The position numbers and the translations under genes are program-made. DNA of 64,000 bases from Ornithinibacillus contaminans (lineage in GTDB: Bacteria; Bacillota; Bacilli; Bacillales; Amphibacillaceae), in contig NZ_LDPV02000024.1 of the NCBI RefSeq assembly GCF_001038425.2, forward strand, positions 1-64,000, written 5' to 3'. This document shows positions 16,319-25,436 of this stretch, piece after piece. Below the pieces are notes generated by a model. That model made no database searches. It was not told the DNA's origin and saw only the letters and a list, made by a program, of their open reading frames with translations. Positions within the stretch are counted from its first letter, which is position 1; every line of letters begins with the position of its first letter.

Positions 16319-16555
16319 TTAATGCTTTCTACTTCGCTCTTGCATATCTCGTAATTTCTTTGGAGTCACATCATTTCCCGCCGGATCAATGACCGTCATT
16401 GTTTTTAACTGATTTTTGAACGATTTACGAATATTTCCTAAGTACTCTTGTCTTAGCTTTTTTTGTTCGTCTCTTTCTTCCGCCGTTAATCCTTCTGTCG
16501 TTTTAGCTTTTTTAGCCAACACATTAATCCGTTCCAGTCTCTCTTTTGATAACAT
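16319..16555 (-). CDS. ynzC: DUF896/UPF0291 protein YnzC
   Basis: A 78-residue basic helical protein of the UPF0291 family: MLSKERLERINVLAKKAK, then the LTAEERDEQKKLRQEYL hairpin and the KTMTVIDPAGNDVTPKKLR tail. B. subtilis YnzC forms a small helical hairpin of unknown function and belongs to the SOS-controlled yneA-yneB-ynzC operon. Here a terminator after yneB (16654-16687) and a 136-nt gap suggest it is at least partly independent. Ribosome site TAGGAGGTAACTAA is strong. Confidence 0.94.
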   Translation of the reverse strand: MLSKERLERINVLAKKAKTTEGLTAEERDEQKKLRQEYLGNIRKSFKNQLKTMTVIDPAGNDVTPKKLRDMQERSRKH

Positions 16556-16653
16556 ATTTAGTTACCTCCTAAAAAAATATAAGTAATGAAGCAAAGAATC
16601 ATGGACATAGCCAATCTCAGTTGCTTTTTTAGTTTCGATATTACTACATACGG

Positions 16654-16687
16654 AAAAAGCAAGAACAATACACTGTCCTTGCTTTTT
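16654..16687 (-). terminator. Terminator after yneB
   Basis: 10-bp stem AAAAAGCAAG/CTTGCTTTTT (16654-16663, 16678-16687), directly past the yneB stop. Confidence 0.8.
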
Positions 16688-16691
16688 AATA

Positions 16692-17363
<672 letters not shown>

Positions 17364-17366
17364 CTA

Positions 17367-17459
17367 TTATGCACTAATTAATGTAAGGTATAAGAATCCT
17401 AAAGTTGTCGCAAATGCAGCAATGTAGAATAGATCTGTTAGGTTTACTTTTCTAAACAT
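17367..17459 (-). CDS. 30-residue single-span membrane peptide at the YneA position
   Basis: The frame encodes MFRKVNLTDLFYIAAFA then TTLGFLYLTLISA: a short basic head and one membrane helix (about residues 10-29). It is the first gene after the LexA-controlled promoter and is followed 15 nt later by yneB. In B. subtilis this slot holds YneA, an SOS-induced division inhibitor with a membrane segment and a LysM domain; here there is no room for LysM. A GGAAGGGATGAT site lies upstream. It may be a minimal YneA-like or SosA-like inhibitor; that is inference from position and topology. Confidence 0.65.
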   Translation of the reverse strand: MFRKVNLTDLFYIAAFATTLGFLYLTLISA

Positions 17460-17488
17460 TTCTTCATCATCCCTTCCTCACTAATATA

Positions 17489-17502
17489 AGAACCTTTGTT
17501 CG
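17489..17502. promoter_or_regulatory. LexA box 1 (downstream of the yneA/yneB promoter)
   Basis: AGAACCTTTGTTCG matches the Bacillus LexA consensus CGAACN4GTTCG at all but the first base. It lies just past the -10 of the minus-strand promoter. Confidence 0.85.
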
Positions 17503-17508
17503 CTAAAC

Positions 17509-17538
17509 TTAGTATAACAGAACATATGGTCTTGTCAA
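17509..17538 (-). promoter_or_regulatory. Sigma A promoter of the small peptide-yneB unit with embedded LexA box 2
   Basis: Minus strand reads TTGACA (17538-17533), 16-nt spacer, TATACT. The spacer and its edge hold AGAACATATGGTCT (17519-17532 on the plus strand), a LexA box with one mismatch in the conserved halves. A near-consensus promoter covered by operators fits tight SOS repression. Confidence 0.8.
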
Positions 17539-17547
17539 CAACTTTTT

Positions 17548-17587
17548 CGAACGAATGTTTGCTTTTTTAAAAAATGGATGGTAAACT
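17548..17587 (+). promoter_or_regulatory. lexA promoter with LexA box 3
   Basis: CGAACGAATGTTTG (17548-17561) is a perfect CGAACN4GTTYG operator. It overlaps a -35 TTGCTT (17559-17564), followed after 17 nt by -10 TAAACT (17582-17587), 36 nt before the lexA start. This gives LexA autoregulation. Confidence 0.82.
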
Positions 17588-17623
17588 AGCATTAATAAAT
17601 CTTATGTGCGAGGTGTTTAATAG

Positions 17624-18247
17624 ATGACAAAAATATCAACGAGACAGCAAGCAATTCTTGACTATATAAAAGAACAAGTAAAGTTAAAAGGTTATCCACC
17701 TTCTGTACGAGAAATCGCAGAGGCTGTTGGGTTAGCTTCTAGTTCGACCGTCCATGGACATCTATCTAGGTTAGAAAGTAAAGGATTCATTAGACGCGAT
17801 CCTACTAAACCAAGGGCAATTGAAATACTAGATTTCGATGAAGAAAGCAACATCCCGAAAGATGAAGCACGATATGCTCCTGTAATTGGTAAGGTTACGG
17901 CCGGTATACCGATTACTGCAGTGGAAAACATTGAAGAGTTCGTTCCTATCCCAAGCTCGACAGCTGGGCCTGATGAAAATTTATTCGTGCTAGTAATTGA
18001 TGGGGAAAGTATGATTGAGGCAGGAATTTTAGATGGGGATATGGTCATCGTGAAACAACAGAACACTGCTCAAAATGGTGATATTGTTGTTGCTATGACT
18101 GAGGACGACGAGGCTACTGTGAAACGTTTCTTTAAAGAAAAGGATCATATTCGGCTGCAGCCTGAAAACAGTACAATGGAGCCACTTATTTATCATAATG
18201 TCTCAATTCTTGGAAAAGTTGTCGGTTTATACCGCCACATCCACTAA
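17624..18247 (+). CDS. lexA: SOS repressor LexA (DinR)
   Basis: Transcriptional repressor of the DNA-damage response, inactivated by RecA-stimulated self-cleavage. The 207 residues hold an N-terminal winged HTH ([21 protein letters not shown], about 25-45 in two parts), the Ala93-Gly94 cleavage site in GKVTAGIP, and the S24 peptidase dyad Ser129 (DGESM) and Lys167 (ATVKRF). Length is typical for Bacillus. It is divergent from the small peptide and yneB, with three operators in the 164-nt gap, and its own terminator follows. Confidence 0.98.
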   Translation: MTKISTRQQAILDYIKEQVKLKGYPPSVREIAEAVGLASSSTVHGHLSRLESKGFIRRDPTKPRAIEILDFDEESNIPKDEARYAPVIGKVTAGIPITAVENIEEFVPIPSSTAGPDENLFVLVIDGESMIEAGILDGDMVIVKQQNTAQNGDIVVAMTEDDEATVKRFFKEKDHIRLQPENSTMEPLIYHNVSILGKVVGLYRHIH

Positions 18248-18274
18248 TATTCACTATACATACAACTTGAACAT

Positions 18275-18315
18275 GCCGATTAGTCCAGAATTATTCTGTG
18301 ATTAATCGGCTTTTC
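18275..18315 (+). terminator. Terminator after lexA
   Basis: GCCGATTA (18275-18282) pairs with TAATCGGC (18303-18310); an inner CAGAAT/ATTCTG extends it; TTTTC follows. Confidence 0.85.
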
Positions 18316-18385
18316 TTTACGAATTAGGAATACTATATTTATAATACGAACAAGGTAATAATCAAAAATCGGAAGTGATAAAAAC

Positions 18386-19141
18386 ATGTCTAACACAAAC
18401 AAATTTACCGGAAAAGCCGGTTTATATTCAAAATTCCGGCCAGATTATCCAAAACAATTAATCGTAGATCTAATCACTAAAAATAATTTAAAGAAGGATT
18501 CTATCGTCGCCGATATTGGAGCTGGAACAGGAAGATTGACGAAAATGCTATTAGAGCATAATCTCCAAGTGTTTGCGGTGGAGCCCAACACTGAAATTAG
18601 GCAAACCGCAGTAAATCAGCTAGCAGCTAACCAATACTTTCATGCTATTAATGGAACTGCAGAACACACAACTCTACCAGACAATAGTGTAGATTTCGTT
18701 ACGGTAGCACAAGCATTCCATTGGTTCGATCATGTATCTTTCAAAAATGAAGCAAACCGAATTTTAAAGGAAAATGGAAAGGTAGCAATCATTTCCAATG
18801 TACGAAATATTTCAGCACCACTAAATCAAGAGATTGCGAAAGTCTACCAAAAATTTTGTCCGAATTTCGTTGGATTTTCCAATGGATTAAAGGATTCAAA
18901 AGAAGTATATGATTCATTTTTCATGAACGGCTACACAGAAACGGTTTATGATTTTCCTATATCTCATGATAAAAACAGCTTTATCGGTCGTCACCTTTCT
19001 GCTTCCTATGCATTAAATGCGTCAGATACACTCTTTCCTAATTTCGTTCAGGAGCTAAGTGATTTATTTGATAAATATAGCAAGAATGGTTTTCTAAAAT
19101 TACCAAACGATACAAAATATCGGTGCGGAAATGTAGGATAA
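18386..19141 (+). CDS. Class I SAM-dependent methyltransferase
   Basis: A 251-residue methyltransferase of the Methyltransf_11 type. The N-terminal segment FTGKAGLYSKFRPDYP is typical of the YdaC/UbiE-like subgroup; motif I is VADIGAGTGRLTKMLL (about residues 41-56), the acidic post-I residue is in VFAVEPN, and motif IV is DFVTVAQAFHWFD. The C-terminal half is a variable cap, so the substrate is not predictable. It stands alone after the lexA terminator with GGAAGTGAT as ribosome site; B. subtilis has no counterpart at this place. Confidence 0.9.
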   Translation: MSNTNKFTGKAGLYSKFRPDYPKQLIVDLITKNNLKKDSIVADIGAGTGRLTKMLLEHNLQVFAVEPNTEIRQTAVNQLAANQYFHAINGTAEHTTLPDNSVDFVTVAQAFHWFDHVSFKNEANRILKENGKVAIISNVRNISAPLNQEIAKVYQKFCPNFVGFSNGLKDSKEVYDSFFMNGYTETVYDFPISHDKNSFIGRHLSASYALNASDTLFPNFVQELSDLFDKYSKNGFLKLPNDTKYRCGNVG

Positions 19142-19216
19142 TGTATGCTATTCCCATTCCAAATATAAGTTTTTGGATTTCATAGGTTATCACCTATTCA
19201 AAGTAACCACTTCAAA

Positions 19217-19225
19217 CATACGTTA
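19217..19225 (+). promoter_or_regulatory. Possible sigma K -10 element before the Gly/Tyr repeat gene
   Basis: CATACGTTA fits the mother-cell sigma K -10 pattern CATANNNTA, 60 nt before the start. No AC dinucleotide lies at the ideal 16-nt spacing, so support is weak. Confidence 0.3.
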
Positions 19226-19284
19226 ATTGTGAGGTATGGGTTTTTATCCTATTAACAAAAATAACGTATGAGGAGGTACTTTGT

Positions 19285-19554
19285 ATGTCTAATCCAATAA
19301 ATTGGGCTCCTGTTTCATACCAAGTAAATGACGAACGAGTATTTGGAAGACCTTTTGGGTATGGTCGACCTTATGGATTTGGAAGACCATATGGATTCGG
19401 AAGACCTTTTGGCTTTGGCTATGGTTTCGGTGGACCATTTCTAGGAGGAGTCCTTGGTGGCTTGTTAGGTAGTGCGTTATATGCGCCATATGGATATGGT
19501 TATGGCGGACCATATTACGGTGGTTATGGTTATCCGTATAATCCATATTATTAA
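19285..19554 (+). CDS. Gly/Tyr/Phe/Arg-Pro repeat protein of unknown function
   Basis: An 89-residue low-complexity protein. After a 20-residue unique head (MSNPINWAPVSYQVNDERVF) come four tandem hexapeptides, GRPFGY, GRPYGF, GRPYGF, GRPFGF (residues 21-44), then a GGPFLGGVLGGLLGSALY hydrophobic core and a C-terminal GGPYYGGYGYPYNPYY. It has no cysteine and no signal peptide. Such Gly/Tyr-rich small proteins are often spore-coat or crust components in Bacillaceae, but no specific family is recognised. GAGGAGG 9 nt before the ATG is a strong start. It is convergent with glnA. Confidence 0.8.
   Translation: MSNPINWAPVSYQVNDERVFGRPFGYGRPYGFGRPYGFGRPFGFGYGFGGPFLGGVLGGLLGSALYAPYGYGYGGPYYGGYGYPYNPYY
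19345..19416 (+). repeat. Four tandem 18-bp repeats inside the Gly/Tyr-rich gene
   Basis: Each unit encodes Gly-Arg-Pro-(Phe/Tyr)-Gly-(Tyr/Phe). Units differ at third positions and at the F/Y switch, so they are diverged rather than recent copies. Confidence 0.85.
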
Positions 19555-19604
19555 ATTGATTGAGAAACTCTCATGTTATATTACACAATAACCCTTTTAC
19601 CGAC

Positions 19605-19644
19605 AAAAAAAGTTAGCCAAACATCAAGTCTGGCTAACTTTTTT
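19605..19644. terminator. Bidirectional terminator between the repeat protein and glnA
   Basis: Stem AAAAAAAGTTAGCCA / TGGCTAACTTTTTTA (19605-19619, 19631-19644) with A/T tails on both sides. Confidence 0.88.
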
Positions 19645-19667
19645 ATTCTATAAGGTTTTTTACGAGC

Positions 19668-20999
19668 TTAGAACGTTGTTAAATACTGTTCTCTTTCCCA
19701 CGGATGAACGCTCGTGCGGAACATATCCCATTCAATCTCTTTTGCTTCAATGTAATGCTCAAATAGATGCTCGCCTAATGCTTCTACAATAACTTCATCT
19801 TGTTTAAGTTCTTGTAAGGCATCGATTAGAGAAGACGGTAAATCTTTAATACCTACTTCATCACGTTCTTCTTTCGTCATTACATAAATATTGCGATCCA
19901 CTGCTGGAGGAGGAGTTAATTTATTTGCAACTCCGTCTAATCCCGCTGCAAGTAATACAGAAAGAGCCATGTATGGGTTAGCTGCTGGATCTACACTTCT
20001 TGCTTCAACACGAGTGCTTAAGCCACGTGAGTTCGGTATACGCATTAGACAGCTTCTGTTAGCCGCTGACCAAGCTACATAGCTAGGTGCCTCGTATCCA
20101 GGAACTAAACGCTTATAAGAGTTTACTGTTGGGTTTGTTACAGCTGTAAAGCTAGTTGCATGTTTTACAATACCAGCAATGAACTGATAAGCAGTTTCAC
20201 TTAATTCTAAATCACCACTTGGATCATAAAATGCATTTTCTGAGCCTTTAAATAAAGACATGTTTGTATGCATTCCGGAACCATTTACACCGAATAGTGG
20301 TTTAGGCATGAATGTTGCATGTAAATTATGCTTTCTAGCAATTGTTTTAACAACTAGTTTAAATGTTTGAATATCATCAGCATGCTTTAATGCATCAGAA
20401 TATTTAAAGTCAATTTCGTGTTGTCCAGGAGCTACCTCGTGGTGAGATGCTTCAATTTCAAATCCCATTTCTTCTAATTCTAACACGATATCACGACGGC
20501 AATTTTCCCCTAAATCAGTTGGAGCTAGATCAAAGTATCCGCCATGATCGTTCAATTCTAAAGAAGGATCTCCTTTTTCATCTAATTTGAACAAGAAGAA
20601 TTCTGGTTCAGTTCCAATGTTAAAGGCATCAAATCCTAGCTCTTCCATCTTCTTAAGGTTGCGTTTTAAGTTGTATCTTGGGCAACCTTCAAATGGTGTT
20701 CCATCCGGACGATAAATATCACAAATAAAACGAGCTACTTTTCCTTTTTCAGAAGTCCACGGGAAAACAACAAATGTATCTAAATCCGGATATAAATACA
20801 TGTCTGATTCTTCAATTCGTACAAATCCCTCAATAGAAGAACCATCAAACATCATTTTGTTATCAAGTGCTTTTTCTAATTGACTTAACGGAATTTCCAC
20901 GTTTTTAATTGTACCAAGCATGTCGGTAAATTGAAGACGGATAAATTTGACGTTTTCTTCTTTAACTTTTCTTTCGATTTCTTCGCGAGTATACCCCAT
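19668..20999 (-). CDS. glnA: Glutamine synthetase type I (GlnA)
   Basis: Makes glutamine from glutamate, ammonium and ATP, and in Bacillus its feedback-inhibited form also controls GlnR and TnrA. The 443-residue GSI-alpha chain shows the N-terminal beta-grasp ([19 protein letters not shown]), [18 protein letters not shown] near residue 50, the [11 protein letters not shown] active-site strand and [13 protein letters not shown] with the substrate arginines. The short form lacks the adenylylation loop insertion, as expected. It lies 75 nt behind glnR in one operon. Confidence 0.98.
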   Translation of the reverse strand: MGYTREEIERKVKEENVKFIRLQFTDMLGTIKNVEIPLSQLEKALDNKMMFDGSSIEGFVRIEESDMYLYPDLDTFVVFPWTSEKGKVARFICDIYRPDGTPFEGCPRYNLKRNLKKMEELGFDAFNIGTEPEFFLFKLDEKGDPSLELNDHGGYFDLAPTDLGENCRRDIVLELEEMGFEIEASHHEVAPGQHEIDFKYSDALKHADDIQTFKLVVKTIARKHNLHATFMPKPLFGVNGSGMHTNMSLFKGSENAFYDPSGDLELSETAYQFIAGIVKHATSFTAVTNPTVNSYKRLVPGYEAPSYVAWSAANRSCLMRIPNSRGLSTRVEARSVDPAANPYMALSVLLAAGLDGVANKLTPPPAVDRNIYVMTKEERDEVGIKDLPSSLIDALQELKQDEVIVEALGEHLFEHYIEAKEIEWDMFRTSVHPWEREQYLTTF

Positions 21000-21074
21000 T
21001 AATTTCTCCTCCTAAAAATAAAAATAATAATGTATTTTAGAGAAAAATTAATTAATTAATCCCCTCTAAATTAA

Positions 21075-21473
21075 CTACCGATTTACAAAAAACCTTGCTA
21101 ATTCCCCTTGACGAAGATTGGTCCTACCGAATCTGCCCGCTTCGGTAATTTCGTGTTTTAAAATTGATCTTAGTTCCTTGTCAGACAGCTCTGTCTTTTT
21201 CTTTTCAGTAGAACTTCTTGCTTCTTTTTCTTCTTCATCCGTTAGTAACAACTTGATACCAGCAAGATTTAATCCTTTATCAAGGTAATTCTTAATTTCT
21301 AGAAGACGATCTACATCATTGAATGAAAATAATCGTTGATTACCAGCTGTACGCTCCGGATTTATTAATCCATTCTCTTCGTAATAGCGTATCTGTCTTG
21401 CAGTCAGCTCGGTTAATTTCATCACGATACCGATTCCGAACAAAGGCATTGATCGGCGATCCTTATCATTCAT
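21075..21473 (-). CDS. glnR: Nitrogen regulator GlnR (MerR family)
   Basis: Repressor of glnRA and other nitrogen genes when glutamine is plentiful. The 132 residues start with an N-terminal winged MerR HTH ([20 protein letters not shown], about residues 27-46), then a short dimer helix and the regulatory C-terminal tail ([16 protein letters not shown]) that in GlnR folds back to block dimerisation until glutamine-bound GlnA relieves it. First gene of glnRA. The promoter has two GlnR boxes. Confidence 0.96.
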   Translation of the reverse strand: MNDKDRRSMPLFGIGIVMKLTELTARQIRYYEENGLINPERTAGNQRLFSFNDVDRLLEIKNYLDKGLNLAGIKLLLTDEEEKEARSSTEKKKTELSDKELRSILKHEITEAGRFGRTNLRQGELARFFVNR

Positions 21474-21498
21474 GAATATGACCTCCCTTTCATTGATT

Positions 21499-21549
21499 AT
21501 TATAGTTTATGTTATGTATACTGTCAACAAAATGTTAGGTAATCTGACA
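21499..21549 (-). promoter_or_regulatory. glnRA promoter with two GlnR/TnrA operators
   Basis: Minus strand: TTGACA (21527-21522), 17 nt, TATAAT (21504-21499), a full consensus sigma A promoter. TGTTA-N7-TGACA (21533-21549) is a perfect TGTNA-N7-TNACA operator just upstream of the -35. TGTTA-N7-TGTCA (21510-21526) is a one-mismatch copy within the spacer and -35. This is the same two-site layout as B. subtilis glnRA. Confidence 0.88.
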
Positions 21550-21583
21550 TCTTATTATTAGATTACTAGATAGTGCAATATAC

Positions 21584-22807
21584 TTAGGATTTTAAAGCCT
21601 TTACCGCTTCTTTCAAAGCTATTTTGACATGGGAATACGTCAGGCCGCCTTGTACAAAAGCAGTATACGGGGCCCGTATCGGTCCATCTGCCGAGAGTTC
21701 AATACTTGAACCTTGAATAAACGTTCCAGCTGCCATAATGACTTCATCTTCATACCCTGGCATTGCACTAGGATATGGGGTTACAAAAGAGTTTACTGGT
21801 GAATTCTTTTGTATAGCCTGGCAGAAGGCTACCATTTGATCGGCTGTATTAAAGGTAACCGATTGAATTAAATCGGTTCGTTTATCCTGATAATGTGGTT
21901 TCGTTGCAAATCCCAATAATTCTAAAAACCTCGCTGTAAATATAGCACCTTTTAACGCCTCACCAACTACATGTGGAGCTAAGAAAAATCCTTGGTACAT
22001 TTCCTGTAATACATTGAAGGTTGCCCCTACTTCTTTACCCAATCCTGGTGCAGTTAACCGATACGCACATAAGGTTACTAAATCATCTCGACCTACAATA
22101 TACCCACCAGCTCGAACGATACCTCCACCGGGATTCTTAATGAGGGAACCAGCTATGATGTCCACTCCAACATGTAATGGCTCTTTATCTTCTACAAATT
22201 CACCATAGCAATTGTCAACAAAAATAATAATATCGTTCCGTATATCCTTTATAAACCTTACCATTTCACCAATTTCATCCACAGTAAAGGATGGTCTGTC
22301 CGCATAGCCTTTTGACCGTTGGATCGCAACGACCTTTGTTTTGCTTGTGAGAACTTGTCTTATTTTCGAGTAATCTATGCCACCTTCAGCTGTTAAGGAT
22401 ACTTCATTATAGGTAATCTGAAATTCCTTTAATGATCCCGTATTTTCTCCTCTAGTACCAATGACTTCCTCTAGTGTGTCATATGGTTTTCCAGTAATAT
22501 AAATCAGTTCATCACCGGGACGAAGTAAACCATATAGCACCGTCGTAATCGCATGGGTACCAGACACAAGCTGTGGCCGCACAATTGCTGACTCCCCTCC
22601 GAAAACATCTGCATAAACTGCTTCTAGCGTATCTCGTCCCATATCATCATAACCATAGCCACTTGTTGAATTGAAGTGGCTATCGCTAACTCTATTCTGT
22701 TTAAATGCCTCTAATACTCGTTTTTGGTTTATCTCTACCGTATGATTAATCGAGTCATGAATCACACGGATGTCTGTTTCTGCTTGTTGTGCAATTTTTT
22801 CTATCAT
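21584..22807 (-). CDS. ynbB: PLP-dependent Cys/Met-lyase-like protein YnbB
   Basis: A 407-residue fold-type I PLP enzyme of the methionine gamma-lyase-like/aluminium-resistance group (PF06838). The PLP lysine is in GSLIKNPGGG (near residue 225), preceded by an aspartate strand IIIFVDNCYGEF; the N-terminal STSGYGYDDMGRDTLE is a family marker. Substrate is unknown; the aluminium-resistance label is historical. It starts 3 nt after hflX stops, so the two are co-expressed, and is located before glnR as in B. subtilis. Confidence 0.9.
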   Translation of the reverse strand: MIEKIAQQAETDIRVIHDSINHTVEINQKRVLEAFKQNRVSDSHFNSTSGYGYDDMGRDTLEAVYADVFGGESAIVRPQLVSGTHAITTVLYGLLRPGDELIYITGKPYDTLEEVIGTRGENTGSLKEFQITYNEVSLTAEGGIDYSKIRQVLTSKTKVVAIQRSKGYADRPSFTVDEIGEMVRFIKDIRNDIIIFVDNCYGEFVEDKEPLHVGVDIIAGSLIKNPGGGIVRAGGYIVGRDDLVTLCAYRLTAPGLGKEVGATFNVLQEMYQGFFLAPHVVGEALKGAIFTARFLELLGFATKPHYQDKRTDLIQSVTFNTADQMVAFCQAIQKNSPVNSFVTPYPSAMPGYEDEVIMAAGTFIQGSSIELSADGPIRAPYTAFVQGGLTYSHVKIALKEAVKALKS

Positions 22808-22810
22808 GTT

Positions 22811-24052
22811 TTATGACTTCTCCTTTACCTTCCCCTGAAGTGGATGCTGTTGTTTAAGATACCCACTCAACCGATATGTTTCTGTCTCTTGGTCAAAAAA
22901 TTTGTCCTTCAGTATTGTCTCATGCTCAAATCGATTTAGCAATTGTCCATTACCAGCTACCACAGACACTTCATAGCTTTCCCACTCCGAAATTAATACA
23001 TCCTCTATTTTATTAAGCAAGAGCTTTACACCATCTACCTCCAGTGCGCTGATTACGATGTAGGGACGATTCATCGGGATTAGGTCCTCTTGAATTAAGT
23101 CTTTCTTATTGTAAATTGTCAGCATTGGTATGGATCCAGCATTTAGTTCATCCAATAATTTTAATACCGTTTTTTGATGGTTTTCATTATCTGGATGTGA
23201 GCCATCTACAACATGCAGGATAAAATCGGCTTCTTTTACCTCTTCCAATGTCGAACGAAATGCAGCTATTAATGTCGTCGGTAATTGTTGTAAGAATCCT
23301 ACTGTGTCTGTAAGTAATGACTGAAAACCGGAAGGAAGCTGAATACGACGTGTTAATGGATCTAACGTCGCAAAAAGTTTATTTTCTGCTAACGACTCAC
23401 TATTCGTTAACCGATTAAAAAGGGTAGATTTTCCTGCGTTTGTATACCCGACAATAGCGATTTGAAACGCCTCATTTGTCTTTCTTCGTTTACGGTATTG
23501 ATCACGCTGCTTTACGACTTGATTTAAACGTCGCTTAATGTCATCAATTCTTCTTCGAATATGGCGCTGATCGGTCTCTAATTTTGTCTCACCAGGACCT
23601 CTCGTACCAATACCCGCACCTAACCGCGACAATTGACCACCTTGGCCATGTAATCTTGGCAACAAATATTGAAGCTGGGCAAGCTCCACCTGAAGTTTAC
23701 CCTCCTTTGTTCTTGCACGCGCAGCGAAAATATCTAAAATTAATTGACTTCGATCAATCACTCGTTTATCAAAGAAATCACTTAAGTTTCGCGATTGACT
23801 TGCCGACAGTTCATCATTGGAGATTACCAAATCAATAGCTAACGCATCAATTCTGTCTTTTATCTCCGCCACTTTTCCTTCACCGAGATAGTAAGCAGAA
23901 TGGATTCTCTCTCGATTCTGTGTCACTACCTCAACAACTTTACCACCAGCTGTATCTGCTAACGAAATAAGTTCTTCTAATGACGATTGAAAATAATCAT
24001 CTGGTTGGTTCGGTTTTTTTACTGCTATAATTATTATTTTTTCTTCGGGCAT
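22811..24052 (-). CDS. hflX: GTPase HflX (YnbA)
   Basis: Ribosome-associated GTPase that splits stalled or heat-stressed 70S ribosomes. The 413 residues comprise an N-terminal HflX domain with the glycine-rich loop GQLSRLGAGIGTRGPGE, a coiled-coil linker (RRIDDIKRRLNQVVKQRDQ), and the G domain with G1 GYTNAGKSTLFN (about 208-219), G3 DTVGF and G4 NKKD. It is linked with spoVK upstream and ynbB downstream. Length is normal. Confidence 0.95.
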   Translation of the reverse strand: MPEEKIIIIAVKKPNQPDDYFQSSLEELISLADTAGGKVVEVVTQNRERIHSAYYLGEGKVAEIKDRIDALAIDLVISNDELSASQSRNLSDFFDKRVIDRSQLILDIFAARARTKEGKLQVELAQLQYLLPRLHGQGGQLSRLGAGIGTRGPGETKLETDQRHIRRRIDDIKRRLNQVVKQRDQYRKRRKTNEAFQIAIVGYTNAGKSTLFNRLTNSESLAENKLFATLDPLTRRIQLPSGFQSLLTDTVGFLQQLPTTLIAAFRSTLEEVKEADFILHVVDGSHPDNENHQKTVLKLLDELNAGSIPMLTIYNKKDLIQEDLIPMNRPYIVISALEVDGVKLLLNKIEDVLISEWESYEVSVVAGNGQLLNRFEHETILKDKFFDQETETYRLSGYLKQQHPLQGKVKEKS

Positions 24053-24122
24053 TATTGTATTCTCTCTCCTTGGTTAAGATGCAATTACAATCACTATGAA
24101 TTGGTCTTGTTAATTCCTGTTT

Positions 24123-25058
24123 CTACCAAATCGAATTGATATCTTCTAATTTTAAATCGTTTCCTGTTAGTAGTATTAGTTCATCTGGAGAAATATTATC
24201 CTTATATAATAAGCGAACAGCCTGCATGCGTATTGAATGCTCGATAACATTCCGGATAAACCGCGCATTGGAAAAATTAATATTTGCAAGCTTTTGTTGC
24301 TTATATAAAAAGTTCCGTAATTTCCATTCCGCTTCCTTCGATAGCTGATATTCTCGTTCAGAAGCCATTTGTCTTGCGATTTCCAATAATTGATCGACAT
24401 CATAATCAGGAAATTCTAAGATAAAAGGGAATCTAGACTTAAGACCTGGATTCAGTGTTAGAAATCGTTCCATTTCAAACGGATACCCCGCTAAAATTAA
24501 TACAAAGTCATCACCATTATCCTCCATATGCTTCACGAGTGTGTCGATTGCTTCCTTACCGAAATCACGTTCTCCGCCACGAGCTAAGGAATAGGCTTCA
24601 TCAATAAACAAAATACCACCTAAGGCTTTTTGAACGAGTGCACGCGTTTTTTGTGCAGTCTGGCCAATGTATTCACCTACTAAATCTGCTCGCTCCGCTT
24701 CAATAAAATGTCCTTTTGATAATAGATTCATGTCAAAATATAGTTTGGCTAATTTTCTAGCGACTGTTGTTTTTCCAGTACCTGGATTTCCTTTAAAAAG
24801 CATGTGCAAGACCTGCTTCGTGTTCGTAAGACCCATCTGACTACGCTTTTCATTAATGATGATAGTTGCATAGATTTCTTTAATTTTTCGTTTTAAATTA
24901 TCCATCCCAACAAATGAGGATAGCTCTTGATCAATATGAGCAAAAGGGTCTTTGCTTATATTCTCCTGGTTTTTAACTGGATCTATATTCGTTACTTTAT
25001 TTTCGTTCAATACAATATTAATTTGACCATTTTTATTATGAATCATTTGTGTTCCCAA
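24123..25058 (-). CDS. spoVK: Stage V sporulation protein K (AAA+ ATPase)
   Basis: CbbX/SpoVK-type AAA+ ATPase required in B. subtilis for spore maturation. Walker A is FKGNPGTGKTTVARKL, Walker B GILFIDEAYSL, with a following sensor region (FVLILAGYP) and Arg finger zone (NPGLKSRFPF). I choose the TTG at 25058 (8 nt behind AAGGAG), giving 311 residues; ATG 25064 and GTG 25067 sit almost on the ribosome site. It is separated from hfq by a terminator. Mother-cell expression is expected from the family. Confidence 0.94.
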   Translation of the reverse strand: MGTQMIHNKNGQINIVLNENKVTNIDPVKNQENISKDPFAHIDQELSSFVGMDNLKRKIKEIYATIIINEKRSQMGLTNTKQVLHMLFKGNPGTGKTTVARKLAKLYFDMNLLSKGHFIEAERADLVGEYIGQTAQKTRALVQKALGGILFIDEAYSLARGGERDFGKEAIDTLVKHMEDNGDDFVLILAGYPFEMERFLTLNPGLKSRFPFILEFPDYDVDQLLEIARQMASEREYQLSKEAEWKLRNFLYKQQKLANINFSNARFIRNVIEHSIRMQAVRLLYKDNISPDELILLTGNDLKLEDINSIW

Positions 25059-25140
25059 CCTCATCACTCCTTAGTCACCCATAGTATACGTGGTGTTGGA
25101 TGAAGTTGTGACAAATGCCCATATTTTACTAAAAACCAAA

Positions 25141-25165
25141 AACGAACGCTAATATAGCGTTCGTT
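25141..25165 (-). terminator. Terminator after hfq
   Basis: 10-bp perfect stem AACGAACGCT/AGCGTTCGTT (25141-25150, 25156-25165), minus-strand TTTTGGTTTTT follows. Confidence 0.88.
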
Positions 25166-25170
25166 ACAGT

Positions 25171-25395
25171 TTATTCTTTATCAAGATTTACATTTTTAGC
25201 TGGTGCAAACGTGGAAATGGCATGTTTAAAAATCAATTGTTGCTTTCCTTCTGACTCCAACAGAACTGTAAAGTTGTCGAATGCTTTCACAATACCTCGT
25301 AATTGAAATCCATTCGTTAGGAATACCGTAACCGAAATATGCTCTTTTCTTAATAGGTTCAAATATTGGTCCTGAATGTTTACAGATTGTGCCAT
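25171..25395 (-). CDS. hfq: RNA chaperone Hfq
   Basis: Sm-like hexameric RNA-binding protein. The 74 residues contain the Sm1 motif ([28 protein letters not shown] in pieces) and the Sm2 motif YKHAIST-like [11 protein letters not shown] near residues 55-65, with the QxxYLN proximal-face residues at 8-13. The short acidic C-terminal tail is usual in Firmicutes. It sits 41 nt after miaA, as in most bacteria, with AGAGGAGG as ribosome site. Confidence 0.96.
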   Translation of the reverse strand: MAQSVNIQDQYLNLLRKEHISVTVFLTNGFQLRGIVKAFDNFTVLLESEGKQQLIFKHAISTFAPAKNVNLDKE

Positions 25396-25436
25396 CGCAC
25401 TTCCTCCTCTTTTCTATCTATAGTATATATTTCTAC

